Shown: positions 17,177-25,720 of the stretch, piece by piece
Position numbering within the stretch: the first letter of the stretch is position 1
Layout of the letters: each line of letters starts with the position of its first letter
Source: Leptolyngbya sp. PCC 7375
GTDB taxonomy: Bacteria; Cyanobacteriota; Cyanobacteriia; Phormidesmidales; Phormidesmidaceae
Reading direction: 5' to 3'
Assembly: GCF_000316115.1 (NCBI RefSeq)
Contig: NZ_JH993797.1
Location: 3,830,486 to 3,894,485, forward strand
Length of the DNA stretch: 64,000 nucleotides
The notes under the pieces: model-generated
Told to the model about the DNA's origin: nothing
Seen by the model: only the letters and a program-made list of their open reading frames with translations
The model's database searches: none
Made by a program: the position numbers and the translations under genes

Positions 17177-18250
17177 ATGCAATTCATTGATCAAGCTGAA
17201 GTTGACGTCCATGGGGGCGATGGTGGAGATGGTCTAGTGGCCTTTCGCCGAGAGAAATATGTACCAGCAGGTGGGCCATCTGGCGGTAGGGGTGGCAATG
17301 GCGGCTCAGTCATTCTCCAAGCGGTCTCCAATTTACAAACGCTGCTGGACTTTCGCTACGCCCACCGCTTTCAAGCAGAACATGGCGAACGGGGCGGTCC
17401 TAAAAATATGACGGGGGCGACGGGGCAGGATCTGGTTGTAGAAGTGCCCTGCGGCACCATGATTTACGATGCCGAAACAGGCGAACTACTGGGGGATTTG
17501 GTCACCGAGGGTCAAACCCTATGTGTGGCCGAAGGGGGTAAAGGCGGCCTCGGTAATTCAGCTTTTTTGAGCAATCGCAACCGGGCACCGGAGACCTGCT
17601 TACCCGGACTACCCGGAGAAGAGGGACGGATTCGTCTAGAACTAAAACTGCTGGCAGAGGTCGGGATCATTGGTCTGCCTAATGCTGGTAAGTCAACGCT
17701 GATTTCTGCATTATCGGCAGCCAAGCCCAAGGTGGCGGACTATCCATTTACCACCTTAGTGCCTAACCTTGGCGTGGTGCGCAAACCCACAGGCGATGGT
17801 ACTGTATTTGCTGATATTCCAGGACTGATTGCAGGAGCCCATGCCGGGGCTGGCTTGGGGCACGATTTTCTACGCCATATCGAACGAACTCGTGTGCTTC
17901 TACATGTCATCGACATTACGACATTGGATCCCATTGAGCATTACCACACGATTCAGCAAGAGCTCATCGCCTACGGTCACGGGCTGGCAGATCGTCCACA
18001 GCTACTGGCACTCAATAAGGTGGATGCAGTCCCTGAGGATGAGCTTGAGGTTGTGACGGAAGAACTGATGGCTAGCAGTGGATGCGATCGCATCTTTGGC
18101 ATCTCTGCCGTTAGCCGCCAGGGTTTAGACGAATTGCTGCAAGTGATCTGGGATTTACTCGAAGAGACCGCTCCCAAAGAAGTAGAGGTAGAACCAGAGC
18201 CGTTTCCAAATCTAGTGCCCCAAGAGATGGCCCCTACCCAGTGGACATAA
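17177..18250 (+). CDS. obgE: GTPase ObgE/CgtA
   Basis: Ribosome-assembly and stress GTPase. The Gly-rich Obg fold occupies residues 1-158 (VHGGDGGDGLVAFRREKYVP, GGPSGGRGGNGG). The G domain follows: G1 GLPNAGKSTL, switch region TTLVPNLGVV, G3 DIPGLIAGAH, G4 NKVD, G5 ISA. The C-terminal OCT domain is absent; the protein ends in an acidic tail (EEVEPEPFPNL type) at residue 357, as usual in cyanobacteria. Good ATG start at 17177. Confidence 0.95.
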   Translation: MQFIDQAEVDVHGGDGGDGLVAFRREKYVPAGGPSGGRGGNGGSVILQAVSNLQTLLDFRYAHRFQAEHGERGGPKNMTGATGQDLVVEVPCGTMIYDAETGELLGDLVTEGQTLCVAEGGKGGLGNSAFLSNRNRAPETCLPGLPGEEGRIRLELKLLAEVGIIGLPNAGKSTLISALSAAKPKVADYPFTTLVPNLGVVRKPTGDGTVFADIPGLIAGAHAGAGLGHDFLRHIERTRVLLHVIDITTLDPIEHYHTIQQELIAYGHGLADRPQLLALNKVDAVPEDELEVVTEELMASSGCDRIFGISAVSRQGLDELLQVIWDLLEETAPKEVEVEPEPFPNLVPQEMAPTQWT

Positions 18251-18301
18251 CCCCAGAGCCAGAGATAGACAGAAAAAATATTAACTACTAGTTGCTGTTC
18301 G

Positions 18302-19642
18302 TTAACGCAGTTTCCAAGCCTGGCCCTGTTGATTTAGAGCTTGCTGCAAGTGGTCAATCGTAATTGCTTCACCGCCTGCGAGTTGTTGTGTGCCACGCCC
18401 AATTGCAATGATCTGACCAGGCGATAAAGCTAAGCCTTCGGCCAGGGCGGTCCAGCGAACTTGGCCCATGGATTTCACGCCGTTGGGGAATGTGTGCTGC
18501 CATAGCTGGAGGCGTAGCTCGGCGTCGGGCCTGGGGATATCGATCGTCGTGAGCTGCTGCCGCCATTGGTGGCGAATAAGGTGACGATTGCGCACTATAA
18601 AAACGATCTGAGCGGATGATTTGGTCAGCCATTGCTGGAGGGCGGCTACATCAATGGCTGAGTTACGGCCAAGCCAGTAGTGGGCTGCTTTGATCAGGAT
18701 TACGGGATACTTAGCTTGGTCTAGCTCGGTAAGACAGGTGGACCAGTCCTGGGGGGAAACTTGGGCGAGGTCGAGAATGTGAAGGGATTGTTTGAGATGG
18801 GTGGCGAGTGCGATCGCACTTCTCTCTTTACCCACACCTGGTTCACCGACTAACAGCAGCCTAGATTTAGGTTGAGCGATCACTGATTGCAGCCATTGCT
18901 TAAGCTCATCCGCCAACACCAACTCTTGCCAAGTCACTCGCTCTCGACATAGTTGGGAAAACCGGTCAGCTGCTATAAACTGTAGCGGCCAGCTCGGGTC
19001 AGGATTCTCGGCCAGCAGATACTCAACCCATGCAGGAGCCAGCTGTATCTGACTACCCAAAAATGTCGCGGATGAACCCTCAACACATTGTAAAACCTGG
19101 CGCTTGATCAACGAATTTTCACCAGACAGCCGGGCACGTGCACGCCGACGCTCCACATCATTGCGACACAATAATCGCAAGGCAAGTTCGACGGTCGGCA
19201 ACGCCCCTACCGCGCAGTTAGTCCCTGTTTGCAAATAGTGATAAAGCCGCCCATAACGCACCTGAACTTCCGGAGCCAACGCCATCAGTACCAGCTTCTT
19301 TTCAAACAGGCTCAGCCCCAGCACCATTTGCATAGTTGGTAGCCCTAACGAAATTTTGCTAGCCCGACTCAGCAAAATCCGCTTGTCTAATGCTTTTTGG
19401 TACCCAAGTGAGGGTTTGTCAGATGATTTAGGCGCTGTATCATCGTAGGCACGTTTTTTAACCGCAATGAGACCTTGCCACCAGTCACTAGTCGCCTTGT
19501 CAGACGCATTTTTGGCCACCTGATTAACCGACTTTAAATGCTTGCGTTGCTGAGAAACCGCCACTAAAAGCAGCCGTTCTAACCAGCTGAGCTCTGTTTC
19601 CAGATACGCCCAATTATTTGCAAACGGAATCCCAGAACCCAT
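18302..19642 (-). CDS. AAA+-like ATPase with degraded Walker B
   Basis: 446 residues. The N-terminus (WAYLETELSWLERLLLVAV, then SDWWQGLIAVKKRAYDD) resembles the winged-helix leader of AAA ATPases found with extracellular contractile injection systems (recalled similarity, not tested). The AAA module starts near residue 255: Walker A GEPGVGKERSA is intact. The expected Walker B reads VILIKAAHYW, so the Asp-Glu pair needed for Mg2+ and hydrolysis is missing. A Sensor-1-like Asn is visible in FIVRNRHL. It may bind ATP without turning it over. No injection-system genes nearby. Operon-like with the VOC gene, which ends three bases upstream. Confidence 0.75.
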   Translation of the reverse strand: MGSGIPFANNWAYLETELSWLERLLLVAVSQQRKHLKSVNQVAKNASDKATSDWWQGLIAVKKRAYDDTAPKSSDKPSLGYQKALDKRILLSRASKISLGLPTMQMVLGLSLFEKKLVLMALAPEVQVRYGRLYHYLQTGTNCAVGALPTVELALRLLCRNDVERRRARARLSGENSLIKRQVLQCVEGSSATFLGSQIQLAPAWVEYLLAENPDPSWPLQFIAADRFSQLCRERVTWQELVLADELKQWLQSVIAQPKSRLLLVGEPGVGKERSAIALATHLKQSLHILDLAQVSPQDWSTCLTELDQAKYPVILIKAAHYWLGRNSAIDVAALQQWLTKSSAQIVFIVRNRHLIRHQWRQQLTTIDIPRPDAELRLQLWQHTFPNGVKSMGQVRWTALAEGLALSPGQIIAIGRGTQQLAGGEAITIDHLQQALNQQGQAWKLR

Positions 19643-19645
19643 TAA

Positions 19646-20059
19646 TTATTTCAAACGACGCAGGAACTCAAGCGGTAGCCCATCAGTATCAGCAATAAAG
19701 GCTACTTCATACACACTAGACCCAATCATCTGTTGCTGAGGTTCCAACAGTACGTTTAGAACCGTATCTTGAGAAATCGCCTTTTGCTTCAACTGTTCCA
19801 GCCAGGTCGGTAAACTGTCAGCTGCTTGAGTCAGGTCAAACGACAGATGATAGTAACCAGTGTAATGCTCATCACTAAAGGCATCGGCAGCAGGTTTGGG
19901 TTCTGGCACCTGCATGAGTTCGATCCGTCCATGTAAACCTTCCATCCAACACGCCAGAGTAATGCCAGCGGTAAAGCGTTCTACCACATCAAATCCCAGC
20001 AGCTCATAAAAGGCGATGGCCTTATGAATATCCGCCGTTCGAATCGACGCATGATGCAT
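19646..20059 (-). CDS. VOC (glyoxalase/bleomycin-resistance fold) family protein
   Basis: 137 residues with two beta-alpha-beta-beta-beta modules. MHHASIRTADIHKAIAFYEL is the classic first strand and helix, with a possible metal ligand His in HHAS, and GYYHLSFDL supplies a second. Glu is present in RIELMQV and PLEFLRRL. It could be a small metalloenzyme (lyase or dioxygenase type), but the substrate is not predictable. First gene of a two-gene unit with the AAA+-like protein. Confidence 0.82.
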   Translation of the reverse strand: MHHASIRTADIHKAIAFYELLGFDVVERFTAGITLACWMEGLHGRIELMQVPEPKPAADAFSDEHYTGYYHLSFDLTQAADSLPTWLEQLKQKAISQDTVLNVLLEPQQQMIGSSVYEVAFIADTDGLPLEFLRRLK

Positions 20060-20100
20060 AGTATTCCTATCACCGTCTTTTAACCAACAACTCGAACAGC

Positions 20101-20610
20101 TTACTCAAAAAATTTTAGATACCGATAATTATTCGGCACCCCAGGCTCTTTTTCTAAATCAAAATTGATCACTTCCCACTGAGGTACTTCTTGGGATGAC
20201 GGACTAAACGCCACAGGTAACCCATATAGCCTGGGAGTCCCTGTATCCACTTGGCCACGCCAGGGTGCACTGTATTCCAGATACGACTTCACCAGAGGCC
20301 GATAGCGTTCTGCAATAATCACTCGTGTCGCCCGATACCCCTCGGTATACAACCGATCGAGCGCTTCATGAATCTCAAACCGAATACCATCAGGATGAGT
20401 ATGCTGACGATACCACTCCCCTTCCCATTGACGCCAGTGACGCCCCGATTGCACATGTACCAAATCATGGGTTTCAAGACTGACCTCAAACGCACCATGG
20501 CGTGTACATAGATAGCTATCGGTCAAGGTTAATGCCGGAATTGTCTGCCGACAGTGGGGGCATTTTATCTCTGGCCCATAAAACGGATACTGAGAAGCGG
20601 AATTTAGCAT
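20101..20610 (-). CDS. Conserved cyanobacterial protein, TIGR02652 type, with zinc-ribbon N-terminus
   Basis: 169 residues. A Cys pair CPHCRQT at about 17-20 and CTRHG about 15 residues later suggest a small zinc-binding knuckle. The rest is compact and rich in aromatic residues (HWRQWEGEWYRQHTH, then RYRPLVKSYLEYSAPWRG) with a conserved ending NNYRYLKFFE. Found throughout cyanobacteria with unknown function. It sits 41 bases upstream of the VOC gene on the same strand, possibly the head of a three-gene unit. Confidence 0.75.
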   Translation of the reverse strand: MLNSASQYPFYGPEIKCPHCRQTIPALTLTDSYLCTRHGAFEVSLETHDLVHVQSGRHWRQWEGEWYRQHTHPDGIRFEIHEALDRLYTEGYRATRVIIAERYRPLVKSYLEYSAPWRGQVDTGTPRLYGLPVAFSPSSQEVPQWEVINFDLEKEPGVPNNYRYLKFFE

Positions 20611-20948
20611 GCGGGTTTATTAAAGCATTGACACCTAAATATGTATTGGCCTGTCTCAACTACCCCAACGTTGAGCCTAGGCAAAGCCCCAGGTGCCGGA
20701 ACGTACTCATAGAACACTCCAAACAAAGCCAATTAGGCTTTCACTCGCCTTATTATAACGGGAGGCAAAATAGCGCGCGCTAACCCTTACATACATTATT
20801 CTGAAGAGTGTTGTCCATCTCAATGGTTAACGTTGACAATCCCATGGACATGTAGACGGGGTATCAATCACCTGACTCCTACCCTCCGGCAAGCCTCCTA
20901 CGTTCAGTTGGTAACCTTTAGAACTAGATCTATTCCGTAGGTAATTCT
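20611..20948. other. Divergent intergenic region, 338 bases
   Basis: Separates the TIGR02652-type gene (-) from the gamma-carbonic anhydrase-like gene (+). An open frame at 20502-20783 is mostly antisense to the former and is not supported. TTGACA occurs at about 20833 without a good -10 box. No RNA gene was recognised. Confidence 0.4.
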
Positions 20949-21494
20949 GTGACTAACCTCACCCCTGTCCTAACCACCCCTGAAAGCTTTTGGCCTGCAC
21001 CAGACCTCTCACAAGCTGCCTTTATTGCCCCAAATGCAACGGTCATTGGCAATGTAGAGATAGATGAAGGTGCCAACATTTGGTATACCGCCGTCGTCCG
21101 AGGCGATGTCGAGCTGATCCGCATCGGTGCCCACACCAACGTACAAGACGGTGCCATTCTCCATGGCGATCCTGGTCAGCCCACAATCCTTGAAGACTAT
21201 GTCACCATTGGCCATCGCGCTGTGGTGCACAGTGCCCACATTGAGCACGGCTGCCTCATTGGTATTGGAGCCGTTATTCTTAACGGTGTCCGTATTGGTG
21301 CAGGCAGCATCGTCGGCGCGGGCGCAGTCGTGAATAAGGATGTCGCACCTGGGTCACTGGTGGTCGGCGTTCCTGGCAAGGTATTGAAAACTGTATCCGC
21401 CGAACAAATCGAAGAGCTGATCGACCACGCTAAAAAGTATGAACAGTTAGCCCTAGTTCATGCAGGTAAGGGCACCAATTTAGGGTTTGAGTAA
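20949..21494 (+). CDS. Gamma-carbonic anhydrase family protein (left-handed beta-helix)
   Basis: 181 residues, GTG start. Hexapeptide repeats build a left-handed beta-helix (ATVIGNVEIDEGANIWY, VRGDVELIRIGAHTNVQD, GAILHGDPG, IGHRAVVHSAHIEHGCLIG). The three zinc-binding histidines of the Cam/YrdA family are visible in HRAVVH and HIEHG. Equivalent to the PaaY/YrdA subgroup rather than full CcmM, as no RbcS-like repeats follow. Activity as a carbonic anhydrase is possible but not certain. No carboxysome genes nearby. Confidence 0.88.
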   Translation: MTNLTPVLTTPESFWPAPDLSQAAFIAPNATVIGNVEIDEGANIWYTAVVRGDVELIRIGAHTNVQDGAILHGDPGQPTILEDYVTIGHRAVVHSAHIEHGCLIGIGAVILNGVRIGAGSIVGAGAVVNKDVAPGSLVVGVPGKVLKTVSAEQIEELIDHAKKYEQLALVHAGKGTNLGFE

Positions 21495-21639
21495 ATCAGT
21501 TTGAAGTTTTGAGTTTTGTAGAGCTTTGCTCTTCTCGACTGGTCGAGTATTTTGAGTTCGATTACCTCAGCAAGGTATAGCAAGATAAAAAGCGAACAAC
21601 TTAAAACTCACAACTCCCCCCTCAAAACACCTCTACCCG

Positions 21640-22587
21640 ATGACCTCCAAATTCTTCCAGCCCGACGACGCTCTCCAGCAAAAACTCAACCAAGCCCTAG
21701 ACCTTACCTGGGCGCGTTTTCCTAATCTGGCACAAAACCAGATCGCCGTTACCTGGCTAGCTTATGCACCGCCCTACATCGTCAATACAGGGGGTGCACT
21801 GAGTGCTGATAACTTCTGGAAGCAACAGTCAAAGGGGGCAAATTATCGCGGTGTGGAGCGGATTTACCCGGCCAGCGTCATCAAGCTGTTTTACCTGGTG
21901 GCTATCCATGAGTGGCTAGATCGGGGCATGGTCCAAACAAGCTTGGAACTAGAGCGAGCAGTACGCGACATGATTATCGACTCTAGTAATGACGCAACAG
22001 GCTATGTCGTTGATGTGCTTACGGGTACGACAAGCGGTCCAGAGCTGCCCCCTGGACCGTTTGAAACCTGGAAGCAACAGCGAAACTTGATCAACCGTTA
22101 TCTAACCAGTCTGCAATGGCCTGAGCTAGCAACCATTAACGCTAACCAAAAAACTTGGTGCGATGGTCCCTACGGTCGAGAGCGAGCATTTCTGGGCGAG
22201 GGCTATGAAAACCGCAATATGCTGACGACCGAAGCATCTGCTCGGTTACTGCACAGCATTATTGGCGGGGTGGCAGTCAATGCAGAGAGGTCTCACACCA
22301 TGATGGACCTGATGAAGCGCGACCTGGATCCTAAAGTACTAGCTGCGGATCCAGAAAATCAGGTGACGGGCTTTTTAGGTGCGGGCGTGCCCGTTGAGAC
22401 AAAGGTTTGGTCGAAGGCAGGGCTAACGAGTAAAGTACGCCATGATGCCACTTACATTGAGGCGGATGGGGCACATCCTTATCTACTAGTCGTATTTACT
22501 GAAGGGGCTGAGCACAGCAATAACGAGGAGATTTTGCCGTTTGTGTCAGCACAGATCTTGGCTGCAATGCATGAGATGGGCACGTAA
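21640..22587 (+). CDS. Serine hydrolase, class A beta-lactamase/PBP-like fold
   Basis: 315 residues. Active-site S-x-x-K is seen in YPASVIKLF at about residue 78, an SxN-type motif in SSNDATG at about 113, and a KTG-like SKAGLTS near 265. No signal peptide, so it is probably cytoplasmic, unlike true secreted beta-lactamases. This is a common cyanobacterial class of unknown substrate, and antibiotic resistance should not be assumed. Confidence 0.8.
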   Translation: MTSKFFQPDDALQQKLNQALDLTWARFPNLAQNQIAVTWLAYAPPYIVNTGGALSADNFWKQQSKGANYRGVERIYPASVIKLFYLVAIHEWLDRGMVQTSLELERAVRDMIIDSSNDATGYVVDVLTGTTSGPELPPGPFETWKQQRNLINRYLTSLQWPELATINANQKTWCDGPYGRERAFLGEGYENRNMLTTEASARLLHSIIGGVAVNAERSHTMMDLMKRDLDPKVLAADPENQVTGFLGAGVPVETKVWSKAGLTSKVRHDATYIEADGAHPYLLVVFTEGAEHSNNEEILPFVSAQILAAMHEMGT

Positions 22588-22633
22588 GGCTCACTTTCAA
22601 CGGGCACCCTAAGCTCAGTTCAAGGGGGCATCA

Positions 22634-24073
22634 ATGATTACTACAACGTCCTGGCAGCAAGTAGAAGCACGCTTCAAAGAAATCTGGGGCTACGACAGTT
22701 TTCGCCCTCCACAAGATGAAGTCATCCGCACACTACTGGCAAAACAGGATGCTCTGATCGTCATGCCGACCGGTGGAGGCAAATCCATTTGCTTCCAACT
22801 GCCTGCTTTATTGCAAACAGGCATAACCCTGGTCATCTCTCCATTAGTTGCCCTCATGGAGGACCAAGTCCAGGAGCTAAAGCAACGCCATTTAGCCGCA
22901 GAACGCATCCACAGTGCCCTGGCCAACTTTGAGAAACGAAAAATACTGCAACAGGTACAACAAAACAGACTCCGACTGCTATATCTGTCACCTGAAACAC
23001 TACTTAGCAAACGAGTCTGGGAAACTCTTTGCCAGCCCCAAGTAATAATCAACGGGCTGATTTTAGACGAAGCCCACTGCCTGGTTCAGTGGGGTGACAC
23101 CTTTCGACCCACTTACCGACGACTCGGTGCTGTCAGACCAGCACTGCTGACCCATAAGCCTGCAGGCACCCAGATACCCATTGCAGCGTTTACGGCAACG
23201 GCCAACCCAACGGCTCAGCAAACCATCTGTCAAGTGTTGCATCTACAACAACCTCAAGAGGTTAAGCTCAGCCCCTATCGGTCAAACCTAGATTTAGCTG
23301 TGAAAGTAGTTTGGACCCCAAGGGGACGACGACAGGCAATGAGTCAGTTTGTAAAGTCTCATCCTGATCAAGCAGGATTGATCTACGTTCGCACTCGTCG
23401 GACTGCTGAAGAGCTGACCCAGTGGTTACGCCCCCAGGGGTTTTCAGTGGCGGCATATCACGCGGGGCTGGCCAGTGAGGCACGGCGGCACATTGAAGCA
23501 GAGTGGATAGAGGGAAACTGTCAGTTTGTAGTATGTACGAGTGCATTTGGCATGGGGATTAACCATCCCAAAGTTAGATGGGTTTGCCATTATCATGCGC
23601 CGAGCACGCTAAGTGAGTATGTGCAGGAGATTGGTCGCGGGGGACGAGATGGGCAACCGGCGGATGCGCTGACGCTGGTCAGTGAGCCTACGGGCTGGCT
23701 GGATTCAGAGGATAAACAGCGCTGGCAGTTTTTTGCGGAGAGTGCGCGGAAGCTACAACGAGAGGCACGACAGTTGGGGAGGTCATTATCCGCAGATGGC
23801 CATATTGATGAGGTGTTGCAACGTAATAGCAAAGCCGCTACAGCGTTGGCGTTGCTGCATAGTCAGGGGCAGTTGATTTGGGAAGATCCATTTCACTATC
23901 GGTTGAAGGTGGGGCGCTCATCAAAACCTGGTGAGACTTTCGATAGTGTGAAGGAAATTAAGCAGTACCTTTTTAGCCGAAACTGTCGCTGGCAGAGACT
24001 TTTAATACAGTTTGGCTGTGAGGCAGAAGCTCAAAACATGCAGTGCGGGCATTGTGATAATTGTCGGCATTAG
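22634..24073 (+). CDS. recQ: ATP-dependent DNA helicase RecQ
   Basis: Superfamily 2 3'-5' helicase for recombination and repair. Walker A TGGGKSICFQLP, DEAH box DEAHCLVQWGD, motif III AFTATAN, motif V GTSAFGMGIN-like (CTSAFGMGINHPKVRW) and motif VI QEIGRGGRDG are all present. The zinc-binding region is reduced to a C-terminal CEAEAQNMQCGHCDNC, where the protein stops. 479 residues, so winged-helix and HRDC domains are absent, as in other short cyanobacterial RecQ proteins. Confidence 0.92.
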   Translation: MITTTSWQQVEARFKEIWGYDSFRPPQDEVIRTLLAKQDALIVMPTGGGKSICFQLPALLQTGITLVISPLVALMEDQVQELKQRHLAAERIHSALANFEKRKILQQVQQNRLRLLYLSPETLLSKRVWETLCQPQVIINGLILDEAHCLVQWGDTFRPTYRRLGAVRPALLTHKPAGTQIPIAAFTATANPTAQQTICQVLHLQQPQEVKLSPYRSNLDLAVKVVWTPRGRRQAMSQFVKSHPDQAGLIYVRTRRTAEELTQWLRPQGFSVAAYHAGLASEARRHIEAEWIEGNCQFVVCTSAFGMGINHPKVRWVCHYHAPSTLSEYVQEIGRGGRDGQPADALTLVSEPTGWLDSEDKQRWQFFAESARKLQREARQLGRSLSADGHIDEVLQRNSKAATALALLHSQGQLIWEDPFHYRLKVGRSSKPGETFDSVKEIKQYLFSRNCRWQRLLIQFGCEAEAQNMQCGHCDNCRH

Positions 24074-24262
24074 TCAACAAAGGATACTTAGACCAATGCC
24101 CCTGAGATACACTTTATATTCCAGCGATGGAGTATTCTCTACGGCTGGAGACTCAACTTCAAGACCAACAGGTTGGCCTCTACCGAGATAAGAGAACAAT
24201 AAGAGTGTTACCGCTATTGCAATAACTTGATTGATGTAATGCATCAACTGTTTGGAATCCAT
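24074..24262 (-). CDS. Small single-pass membrane protein, unknown
   Basis: 62 residues, convergent with recQ and directly abutting its stop codon. A strong ribosome site AAGGAG lies nine bases before the ATG on the minus strand, better than most in this window, which is the main reason to believe it. One membrane helix (VIAIAVTLLLFSYLG) near the N-terminus, then a short soluble tail. No family recognised. Confidence 0.5.
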   Translation of the reverse strand: MDSKQLMHYINQVIAIAVTLLLFSYLGRGQPVGLEVESPAVENTPSLEYKVYLRGIGLSILC

Positions 24263-24408
24263 AGGTCAAGTTCTCCTTAGTAAGAGCCTTAACCCAGGTG
24301 CTTAAACAATAATAGCCATAACATTTTTGATATAACAACCGAGGGAAAATATCGCAACATAAACATTGCATACCCATAATGTCACTCGTCACAGAGCAAA
24401 ATCTAGAG

Positions 24409-25011
24409 TCAGCGAGGCAACACATCATCTAGTCGGAGGGTTAGCTCTGGAAACATCCTTGAGATAATTCTCTCTCCTAACCGAAACTGTTGTTGTTGAT
24501 ACTCATCATTTATCAGCTCACACACCGTAATCGTAGGCTGTTTAGGTCGACCAATAAACGCAATTCCACCTAAACCAAGGTAATCAATAATCCAATACTC
24601 TGAAATACCGAAAAGAGAATATTCTTCTACCTTACGGGCATAATCTGTTTCCCAGTTGGTGCTCACCACCTCAACCACCAGTTTTACAGAAGTCGCCAAC
24701 GTTATCACTGGCTCTCGCTGCCAAAGCGGCTCTTGAAAGAGCGCTAACTCATCTAACACAATCACATCTGGACGTCGCGCCGTTGCAATATTTGCAAACG
24801 GTCGCAAAATCGCACGGGTGGGTATTACCCAAGGCAATTGTTGTTTATCAATTTCAATATTTAGCTTGCTGGTCAGCTTGCCCGCTACCGTCTCATGAGG
24901 GCCGGTCGGCTCCATATCAATCAATTCTCCATCGGCTAGCTCATAACGAGAATCTGCTCCGTATTCCTCAATAAAGCCATCGAAGGTAAGCAATTTAGCA
25001 GTATAGGTCAT
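24409..25011 (-). CDS. Uma2-family (DUF820) putative restriction endonuclease-like protein
   Basis: 200 residues with the PD-(D/E)xK-type plan of the family: YELADGELIDMEPTGPHE, then RRPDVIVLDE, VVEVVSTNWETDYARKVEEY and GISEYWIIDYLG. Catalytic Asp, Glu and Lys candidates are all kept (PDV, VEVVS, ARKVEEY). Uma2 genes are very abundant in cyanobacteria and often scattered; the nuclease role is predicted only. Confidence 0.88.
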   Translation of the reverse strand: MTYTAKLLTFDGFIEEYGADSRYELADGELIDMEPTGPHETVAGKLTSKLNIEIDKQQLPWVIPTRAILRPFANIATARRPDVIVLDELALFQEPLWQREPVITLATSVKLVVEVVSTNWETDYARKVEEYSLFGISEYWIIDYLGLGGIAFIGRPKQPTITVCELINDEYQQQQFRLGERIISRMFPELTLRLDDVLPR

Positions 25012-25100
25012 GGCTTCAGACTTCTATCGAGCCCCATTGACTTGACTCCACATGTCATATCATCTTAGCTAACTCAACTTGGCGCACTGAAAGATAACGT

Positions 25101-25370
25101 CTAACTTCTTCGAATCAGGTCTAATCCGCAAATACCAGCAAAACCGGCAAAGAAATACGCCGCAAACTGCCCTGGATGAGAATCTATTAACGGGTCTTCA
25201 GAGCCAATCAACCGACCAGAGTTATCACTCGCCGCAAAAATCAGCACAAACGCTATCAGACAAAGACCGATGCCTTTACCAATGGCATATCGTCTACCGA
25301 CAGAAGATTTAGACTGGATGGACGGCTTCTGCATCGTTGGCTCTCGATGTTTTAACTGCTTGCCATTCAT
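25101..25370 (-). CDS. Small membrane protein, unknown (second of a coupled pair)
   Basis: 89 residues. Ribosome site AAGGAG overlaps the stop codon of the upstream gene (AAG GAG TAG), so translation is probably coupled. Basic N-terminus, then two hydrophobic segments (GIGLCLIAFVLIFAAS and FAAYFFAGFAGICGLDL). No recognisable family. Confidence 0.6.
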   Translation of the reverse strand: MNGKQLKHREPTMQKPSIQSKSSVGRRYAIGKGIGLCLIAFVLIFAASDNSGRLIGSEDPLIDSHPGQFAAYFFAGFAGICGLDLIRRS

Positions 25371-25374
25371 ATAC

Positions 25375-25542
25375 CTACTCCTTGGATGCCATCGTAATTA
25401 GACCCACACCACCACCCATCAACAGGGCTGCTACACCAGACACATCACGATTTGGAATCAGGCTAATCGCCGTAAACAGCAAACCAATCCCAAACATCAC
25501 ACTACCCAGGATCGCAATCATACGTTCAGAAAGATTCATCAT
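25375..25542 (-). CDS. Small membrane protein, unknown (first of a coupled pair)
   Basis: About 55 residues from ATG 25542 (MMNLSERMIAILGSVMFGIG). The frame is open to 25659, but the added part is not protein-like. Two hydrophobic helices (MIAILGSVMFGIGLLFTAIS and VAALLMGGGVGLITMA). Its last codons form the ribosome site of the next gene. Unknown role. Confidence 0.55.
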   Translation of the reverse strand: MMNLSERMIAILGSVMFGIGLLFTAISLIPNRDVSGVAALLMGGGVGLITMASKE

Positions 25543-25720
25543 AGGCAGTACCTGAAAGCATCTAGAAATCATTGTAGGAGGCAGACCGTTTTTTACAGGA
25601 TTTTCGACATAATCTAGTTCACATCCAGAACTGTAGTTTTTTGGTATAGGAAACCTCAAGATTTCAGCTTGGATCAGGCTGCGTGCAGTAACCTATGGCT
25701 GAGAGTTCCATACCACTCTG

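Noticed and set aside
18302..19642. Contractile injection system locus
   Set aside because: Only the N-terminal resemblance of one ATPase; no sheath, tube or baseplate genes in the window.
20502..20783. 93-codon plus-strand ORF
   Set aside because: Overlaps the TIGR02652-type gene in antisense and has no coding character of its own.
21640..22587. Antibiotic-resistance beta-lactamase
   Set aside because: No signal peptide, altered third motif, and a class common in cyanobacteria without resistance role; called a serine hydrolase.
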